DNA from: an uncultured Granulosicoccus sp.
GTDB lineage: Bacteria; Pseudomonadota; Gammaproteobacteria; Granulosicoccales; Granulosicoccaceae
Direction: 5' to 3'
Assembly (NCBI GenBank): GCA_947492525.1
Contig: CANLNQ010000040.1
Coordinates: forward strand, 1 to 49,204
DNA length: 49,204 nt
Below the pieces are notes generated by a model. That model searched no databases, was not told the origin of the DNA, and saw only the letters and a list, made by a program, of their open reading frames with translations. Both the position numbers and the translations under genes were made by a program. Shown one piece after another: positions 44,802 through 49,204 of this stretch. How positions within the stretch are numbered: position 1 is the stretch's first letter; the number at the start of each line of letters is the position of its first letter.

Positions 44802-45728
44802 ATGATGTTCATTGACCCGCACGCGCACATGATTTCGCGCGTCACAGACGATTACGAGGCCATGGCGAAAGCAGGCGTTGTCGCCGTCATAGAACCTGCG
44901 TTTTGGCTGGGTCAACCTCGTACGCATGTCGCTACTTACATGGACTATCTGTCCTCGATCATCGGCTTCGAACGCTTTCGCGCAGGCCAGTTCGGCATTC
45001 GCCACTACTGCACGATCGGACTCAATTCCAAGGAGGCAAACAACGAGGAACTGGCGGAGGCGGTCATGGAGATACTGCCGCAGTTTGCCTTGAAGGAAGG
45101 CGTGGTTGCCATCGGCGAAATTGGCTATGACGAGCAGACGGATCTAGAGGACAAGTATTTCAGGGCGCAACTGGAGCTGGCCAAGGAGCTTGATCTACCC
45201 GTCATGATCCACACGCCTCACCGAGACAAGAAGCGCGGTACATCGCGATCGATGGATGTCTGCATCGAGCATGGCATGGACCCGTCGAAGATCGTCGTGG
45301 ATCACAACAATGAAGAAACCGTGCGCGAGGTACTCGACCGCGGCTTCTGGGCAGCGTTCTCCATCTACCCGTCCACCAAGATGGGCAACAGCCGCATGGT
45401 CGATATCCTGGCCGAATACGGCGCAGAGAGAATCATGGTCGATTCCGCCTGCGACTGGGGAATCTCCGAGCCACTGGGCGTTGCCAAGACTGCGGCACTA
45501 GCCCTGGAGCGTGGCATTCCGGAGGAAAACGTAAGGCTGGTCTGCTATCAGAATGCGCTGGACGCCTATGGGCAAAGTGGCCAGATGAAGGAGGATGACT
45601 GGCTGAACCCTCCCCCCGTCGACCAGCGTGGCTTGTACGAAGGCAACTCCGTGCTGCGAGGAGGACGCGAACCTGTCATTGACGACAATGCCGACAAGCA
45701 CACCTTGAACAAGCTCATCATCGAGTAG
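44802..45728 (+). CDS. eboB: TatD-like metal-dependent hydrolase (EboB)
   Basis: About 308 aa amidohydrolase-type TIM barrel. The metal ligands are visible as DPHAHM at the N-terminus, a Glu in AIGEIGYDEQ, His in MIHTPHRDKK, His in VVDHNNEETV and Asp in MVDSACDWG. The sequence matches the TatD-family protein of ebo clusters better than the DNase TatD itself (PAFWLGQPRTHVATYMDYLSS, FSIYPSTKMGNSRMVDIL). AGGAAA precedes the start. It is six bases from idi, so the two are co-transcribed. Its natural substrate is not known. Confidence 0.85.
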   Translation: MMFIDPHAHMISRVTDDYEAMAKAGVVAVIEPAFWLGQPRTHVATYMDYLSSIIGFERFRAGQFGIRHYCTIGLNSKEANNEELAEAVMEILPQFALKEGVVAIGEIGYDEQTDLEDKYFRAQLELAKELDLPVMIHTPHRDKKRGTSRSMDVCIEHGMDPSKIVVDHNNEETVREVLDRGFWAAFSIYPSTKMGNSRMVDILAEYGAERIMVDSACDWGISEPLGVAKTAALALERGIPEENVRLVCYQNALDAYGQSGQMKEDDWLNPPPVDQRGLYEGNSVLRGGREPVIDDNADKHTLNKLIIE

Positions 45729-45734
45729 CGAGGT

Positions 45735-46316
45735 ATGAACGCCGTGACTGACAGGGAAATAATCGACTCCAATCTGGATGACCTGATTACAGCCATAAAT
45801 GCCGATGACGACTCTGCGGCCTACCCGGTCGGGAAGCTGGATGCCCACATCCGCAACATCAGGCACGCCGCCATATCAATTTTCGTATTCGATGGTACGA
45901 GGATGCTGCTGCAGAAGCGGGCCGAGACAAAATACCATTCTGCCGGCCTGTGGGCCAACACTGTCTGTTCACATCCGCGCTGGAATGAAAGTTTTGCAAG
46001 CTGTGCCGGCAGACGGCTCGAAGAGGAACTGGGCTGGCAGGTACCGGTGGAAAAATTCGGCGAGATATCCTATCAGGCGCAGGTTGGCGAACTTTTCGAG
46101 AACGAGTTCGTGCACTGTTTCTACGGACAGTTCGATGAGAGTATCGATGTACAACAATACAACCGTGATGAAGTCTGCGACATCGAGTGGCTGACCATTC
46201 CCGAGGCCATGATACAGATAGAACTGCATCCTGAAAGGTATACGCCCTGGTTCAAGATCTACATGACCAGACATCGAAACATGATTGATGCACTGCTTTG
46301 CAATGATGTCAGGTGA
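45735..46316 (+). CDS. idi: Isopentenyl-diphosphate delta-isomerase, type I
   Basis: About 193 aa Nudix-fold enzyme that interconverts IPP and DMAPP. The active-site Cys lies in LWANTVCSHPRWNES, and the Nudix-like metal motif in CAGRRLEEELGW. The catalytic Glu region is DEVCDIEWLTI. QKRAETKYHSAGLW is also typical. The start lies six bases after the eboB stop. A dedicated isomerase in an ebo-type operon implies that the pathway draws on prenyl diphosphates. A strong convergent hairpin follows the stop. Confidence 0.92.
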   Translation: MNAVTDREIIDSNLDDLITAINADDDSAAYPVGKLDAHIRNIRHAAISIFVFDGTRMLLQKRAETKYHSAGLWANTVCSHPRWNESFASCAGRRLEEELGWQVPVEKFGEISYQAQVGELFENEFVHCFYGQFDESIDVQQYNRDEVCDIEWLTIPEAMIQIELHPERYTPWFKIYMTRHRNMIDALLCNDVR

Positions 46317-46334
46317 CCGGGCTTGATCACCGAC

Positions 46335-46366
46335 CCGGCTGCGCATTCATGCTGATGCGCAGCCGG
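46335..46366. terminator. Hairpin terminator between idi and the cytochrome c gene
   Basis: CCGGCTGCGCAT (46335-46346) and ATGCGCAGCCGG (46355-46366) form a perfect 12-bp stem with an 8-nt loop, in the gap between two convergent genes. There is no T tract, so termination may be rho-assisted or bidirectional. Confidence 0.65.
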
Positions 46367-46405
46367 ATCGACCATTGGTGCAGCGAGAAGAACAAACTGC
46401 CCAGC

Positions 46406-46891
46406 CTATTGCCGGAACGTTTCGATAAAGGCAAGAACTTGCAGAATTTCATCCTGATCCATCCTCAGGCCGAAGGCCTGCATCGCACCAGCGCCGCCGC
46501 CGTAAACCACCTCGAAGCGCCCTTTCTCCGTATCTGTCCTCTCCCGAGTCCAGGCATCGTCGGTCAGATCAGGTCCGATACGCCCCTTGCCATCCTTCAA
46601 GTGACAAGCCTGACACTGCTTTGCATACAGCTTCTTGCCTGCAGCGATACGCTCGGCATCTCCGGAATACGGATTTTCTCCCGTCTCGTGGAACTCCAGA
46701 ACCGCAGACGTCAGCGTCTGGTCGGGCCGCATGTTCATGTCCAGTGGCTTGTTGGTCAGAGCGTGCAGGTACTGCGAGGCAGCCGGCTCCGGCGACGCTT
46801 CCTGGTTCGCTGACTCTGCCGCCCCGGCCGCTTGAACAACAGGCACTACCAGCATGGTACAGATTGGTAGCAGGTAAAGGAACTTGCTCAT
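46406..46891 (-). CDS. Monoheme cytochrome c, partner of the sugar dehydrogenase
   Basis: About 161 aa with a signal peptide (LYLLPICTMLVVPVVQAAG) and one heme site, CQACH, within AAGKKLYAKQCQACHLKDGKGRIGPDL. The Met ligand is probably in the GAMQAFGLRMDQDE region. The final DEILQVLAFIETFR helix is typical of class I cytochromes. It sits 78 bp downstream of the PQQ-type sugar dehydrogenase on the same strand and probably takes its electrons in the periplasm. A strong hairpin between the two may set their relative amounts. Confidence 0.87.
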   Translation of the reverse strand: MSKFLYLLPICTMLVVPVVQAAGAAESANQEASPEPAASQYLHALTNKPLDMNMRPDQTLTSAVLEFHETGENPYSGDAERIAAGKKLYAKQCQACHLKDGKGRIGPDLTDDAWTRERTDTEKGRFEVVYGGGAGAMQAFGLRMDQDEILQVLAFIETFRQ

Positions 46892-46919
46892 GACTCAGTA
46901 TTTTCCGCGTGTTGTTTGC

Positions 46920-46948
46920 GATCACCGAGGCCTTCAGCCTCGGTGATC
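46920..46948 (-). promoter_or_regulatory. Intra-operon hairpin between dehydrogenase and cytochrome genes
   Basis: GATCACCGAGGC (46920-46931) and GCCTCGGTGATC (46937-46948) form a perfect 12-bp stem with a 5-nt loop. It lies 22 bp past the dehydrogenase stop and 28 bp before the cytochrome start. There is no T tract. It may be a partial terminator or an RNA end protector giving unequal expression. Confidence 0.6.
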
Positions 46949-46969
46949 CATCAGAAAGGATGCGACGAT

Positions 46970-48388
46970 CTATTGAACCGAATCAGCGACTACAGCGCCT
47001 TCAGGCACATCGCCTGCCGACATGATTCGCCACAAGGCTCCCGGCGGGTTGGTATCGGGTCCCTGATCAGCCAGATAGAAGTTGTTCGCGTTGACAACCA
47101 TGACCATTCCGTCCTCGTCATAGCCCCCGGCCGTGAACTGCATGGTGGTCTGCATCATGTCCTGCAACTGCCAGCGCTCACCGTCATGGCCGACACCGAA
47201 CACACGGCCTGAGCACCAGTCACCCACCATGTAGACACCTTCCATACCACCATAATTGACCACACCGAAGCCTTGTATGGAGCATCCTCCACTGGCGTCT
47301 TCCGGTGCACCGGGATATGGCTCGGTGTGAGGGTACTGCGCGACCGGCAAGGTCCCTACCACGGCACAGTCGGACTCGGCAGGATCGCCGGTCATGGGAT
47401 GACAGAATGAGGCTTCCATGCGTGGCCATCCGTAATTCATACCGCCGTTTCCAGCCTTTTCGAAAATCACTTCCTCCCAATGATTCTGCCCGACATCTGC
47501 GATGAACATGTCTCCGGTCTTCTGATCAAAGGAAAATTCGTAGGGGTTGCGAACACCATAGGACCAGATTTCAGGCCGTGAGCGTGTCTTGATCTTCGAG
47601 AACTGCTCTTCGGTGATGCCGAACAGAGACATCAGACGCTCACTCGATGCATCAGCGAAGGGATTATCAGCAGGAATCGTGTACGGCACCCGATCATCTT
47701 CCGTATCGACATCGATTCGAAGGATCTTCGCCAGCAAAGTCGACAGGTCCTGACCTGCTTCATAGGGATCGCCTTCCCAGCCACCGTCACCGGAGCCGAT
47801 ATACAGCATCCCATCCGGACCGAATTCGATCTGACCGCCGTTGTGGTTGTACCAGGGTTGCTCTATTCGCATGATGACTTTGGCAGTCCCGTTGGCCCGA
47901 TCGGCATCCACCACATCCGGACTTTCTGGATCTACCGTGAATCGAACGATCATGCCGTCGCCGTTGAACGGCAGTGATGCGTAGTGAACGTAGAAATGAC
48001 CGTTGTCCGCAAAATTCGGGTGAAAGGCCACGGAGTACAGACCCTGCTCGACAAAGCCGGTCTGGACATCACTTCCCAATGGATTGATGGACGTCAGGTC
48101 GAGGAAGGGTTCGTCGTTGACCGTGCCGTCCGCACCGACGATCTGTATTCGCCCGGCTCGTTCCACCACGAAAATACGTCCTGAACCATCACCGGCATTG
48201 GCGACATTGACCGGATCAAGAAAGCCTGTTGCAACCTGTACGAAGGCTATTTCGGGATTCCCCGGTAGAGTTCCTCCCGGCTGAGCAACATCATCGATGC
48301 TGGTAGGTACTTCCTTTGCAAGCACCGCAGAGCTGCACAACAGAGCGGCGCACGCCAAAGCGACTGGTGATCGTTTCATCCTCTTCAT
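46970..48388 (-). CDS. PQQ-dependent sugar (glucose/sorbosone-type) dehydrogenase
   Basis: About 472 aa with a signal peptide (PVALACAALLCSSAVLA). The beta-propeller of soluble aldose/sorbosone dehydrogenases is recognisable: GFLDPVNVANAGDGSGRIFVVERAGRI, GLYSVAFHPNF, IEQPWYNHNGGQIEFGPDGMLYIGSGDGG and SYGVRNPYEFSFDQKTGDMFIADVGQNHWEEV. The His in WYNHNGG and the Arg in YGVRNP are in the expected catalytic and PQQ-contact regions. It should oxidise a sugar or alcohol in the periplasm and reduce the cytochrome encoded next. The ATG at 48388 is favoured; the frame is open to 48409. No pqq biosynthesis gene is in the window. Confidence 0.87.
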   Translation of the reverse strand: MKRMKRSPVALACAALLCSSAVLAKEVPTSIDDVAQPGGTLPGNPEIAFVQVATGFLDPVNVANAGDGSGRIFVVERAGRIQIVGADGTVNDEPFLDLTSINPLGSDVQTGFVEQGLYSVAFHPNFADNGHFYVHYASLPFNGDGMIVRFTVDPESPDVVDADRANGTAKVIMRIEQPWYNHNGGQIEFGPDGMLYIGSGDGGWEGDPYEAGQDLSTLLAKILRIDVDTEDDRVPYTIPADNPFADASSERLMSLFGITEEQFSKIKTRSRPEIWSYGVRNPYEFSFDQKTGDMFIADVGQNHWEEVIFEKAGNGGMNYGWPRMEASFCHPMTGDPAESDCAVVGTLPVAQYPHTEPYPGAPEDASGGCSIQGFGVVNYGGMEGVYMVGDWCSGRVFGVGHDGERWQLQDMMQTTMQFTAGGYDEDGMVMVVNANNFYLADQGPDTNPPGALWRIMSAGDVPEGAVVADSVQ

Positions 48389-48409
48389 CTCGTGGTGTGA
48401 ATCGAGCAT

Positions 48410-48619
48410 TCGAGGCTACTACGTTATTTTTAGTAGGACCATATTTGCCGACAACAAAATCGACGATAAGCGACAAATTGTCTCAATGGTCTTCCGAACT
48501 ACGAAAAATTCTACCATACCAGTGTTTTCTGAACATCGTTCAGAAAGCAGTCGTATTTCTATCTTGAACGACTTCTAACCCATTTTTTCAATACCTTACT
48601 TTAGTACGACCAAAATTGC
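48410..48619. other. AT-rich upstream region with an imperfect direct repeat
   Basis: Two similar stretches, TTTAGTAGGACCATATTTG near 48427 and TTTAGTACGACCAAAATTG near 48600, flank the region and lie upstream of the sugar dehydrogenase. They could be regulator half-sites or duplication scars. No gene is seen. Confidence 0.35.
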
Positions 48620-49204
48620 TTAGCCGAAAACATGCTCCAAGACCAGATCCTTGAAGTCCACTGATCGCACCTCACCCTCGGGCAGGTGATTCGCCGTGGA
48701 ACAGACCACCAGAGGCCCGTATTCCGGAACGTCTGTCGGCCGAATGCCACCAAGGCTGACAAGCTCATCCACCAGAGGCTTGTGTTCTGACATCCAATGT
48801 CATCTGCGATACTTCAGAGCTGACAGTGTGGATTGGGAGCTGATGAATATGAATATCGGCGGTTGAACCATCAACCAGTTGACACCCATGGCGCTGATAC
48901 GCTTGACCGTGCCCGACAACTTCAACGATAGTCTCTACGCTCGCGCCAGCGACAACTGATACCCGACCGGCACTGGTCTCGACAAGCGGCACCAACAACT
49001 GACGGCGATCGACGGAGCTCAGATATTCGACCTCACTGGCAAAGCCGAGGAAAACCAACCCATCCACCCACGCCGGACTGGACGGCGTTGTCGATCAGGC
49101 GCTGCATGGCGGCCAGATCGACAGCACAGTCGAAGTCGAAGTCGAAGTCGAAGTCGAAGTCGAAGTCGAAGTCGAAGTCGAAGTCGAAGTCGAAGTCGAA
49201 GTCG
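48620..49204 (-). pseudogene. Degraded DapA-family (dihydrodipicolinate synthase-like) gene, partial
   Basis: Read leftward from the window edge, the three minus-strand frames in turn match one DapA-family N-terminal half. First frame: AVDLAAMQRLIDNAVQSGV (about 49070-49125). Second frame: DGLVFLGFASEVEYLSSVDRRQLLVPLVE, then GRVSVVAGASVETIVEVV (about 48890-49067). Third frame: GVNWLMVQPPIF (about 48845-48888). The first shift coincides with a tandem duplication of GTGG near 49067. After a stop, the third frame continues as 57 unidentified codons to TAA at 48620. The middle and C-terminal parts of a DapA enzyme, including the Schiff-base Lys, are absent. The extreme 5' part is replaced by a hexamer array. 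I infer an inactive, partly deleted gene. Confidence 0.65.
49129..49204. repeat. Hexamer tandem array (GTCGAA) running off the window
   Basis: More than twelve perfect GTCGAA units reach the right edge of the window, so the full length is unknown. In the frame of the DapA-like remnant on the minus strand, they would read Asp-Phe repeats at its N-terminus. Confidence 0.92.

Overview
The window reads as the chromosome of a free-living, aerobic, probably marine gammaproteobacterium. The grounds are the moderately high GC, three separate c-type cytochrome genes, a PQQ-type sugar dehydrogenase, an ebo-type cluster, PspA/IM30, and a CsrB/RsmZ-type regulatory RNA pair with Gac-like promoter boxes. 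A Granulosicoccus-like genome would fit, but that is a guess and the window holds no taxonomic marker gene. No tRNA, rRNA, CRISPR array or intact insertion sequence was seen.

Layout. 1-4.3 kb: an AT-rich, probably acquired segment with a P-loop ATPase read away from a long integron-type integrase. 4.8-14.2 kb: SLC13 transporter, two Fe(II)/2-oxoglutarate oxygenases, an exported protein plus a repeat-bearing lipoprotein, a third 2OG oxygenase, a CBS protein and a diguanylate cyclase. 14.5-20.9 kb: class II fumarase, PRC-barrel protein, a two-gene cytochrome c operon and a MocR regulator, with two heptanucleotide repeat arrays between them. 21.3-27.2 kb: an unusual operon of an amidase/hydrolase/caspase fusion, a gluzincin metallopeptidase and a four-helix membrane protein. 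27.4-30.6 kb: a secreted RHS-lipase overlapping an exported ankyrin protein, like a toxin/immunity pair. 30.8-40.9 kb: ABM monooxygenase, MFS transporter, a lone contractile tail-sheath gene, another heptamer array, TenA, DmpA-type peptidase, MBL hydrolase, and a PspA/multi-TM operon divergent from an XRE regulator. 40.9-42.0 kb: no protein gene, but two tandem CsrB/RsmZ-like small RNAs. 42.1-46.3 kb: TMEM220-like protein, then eboD-eboA-eboB-idi. 46.4-48.4 kb: a PQQ sugar dehydrogenase and its cytochrome. 48.6 kb to the end: a frameshifted DapA-family remnant running into a hexamer repeat that leaves the window.

The two most interesting items are these. (1) The caspase operon puts a T7-lysozyme-like amidase, a GHSAGS hydrolase and a caspase in one chain without a signal peptide, with a Lys-rich linker before the caspase, and is coupled to a metalloprotease and a small membrane protein; I infer a protease-controlled self-lysis or defence module. 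(2) The two RNAs have at least eleven hairpins presenting ANGGA-type loops, each RNA ends in a terminator, and each is preceded by a similar 18-bp box. A third theme is repeat expansion: intergenic arrays have period 7 and share units, whereas in-gene arrays have periods 6, 9 or 12 and keep the frame.
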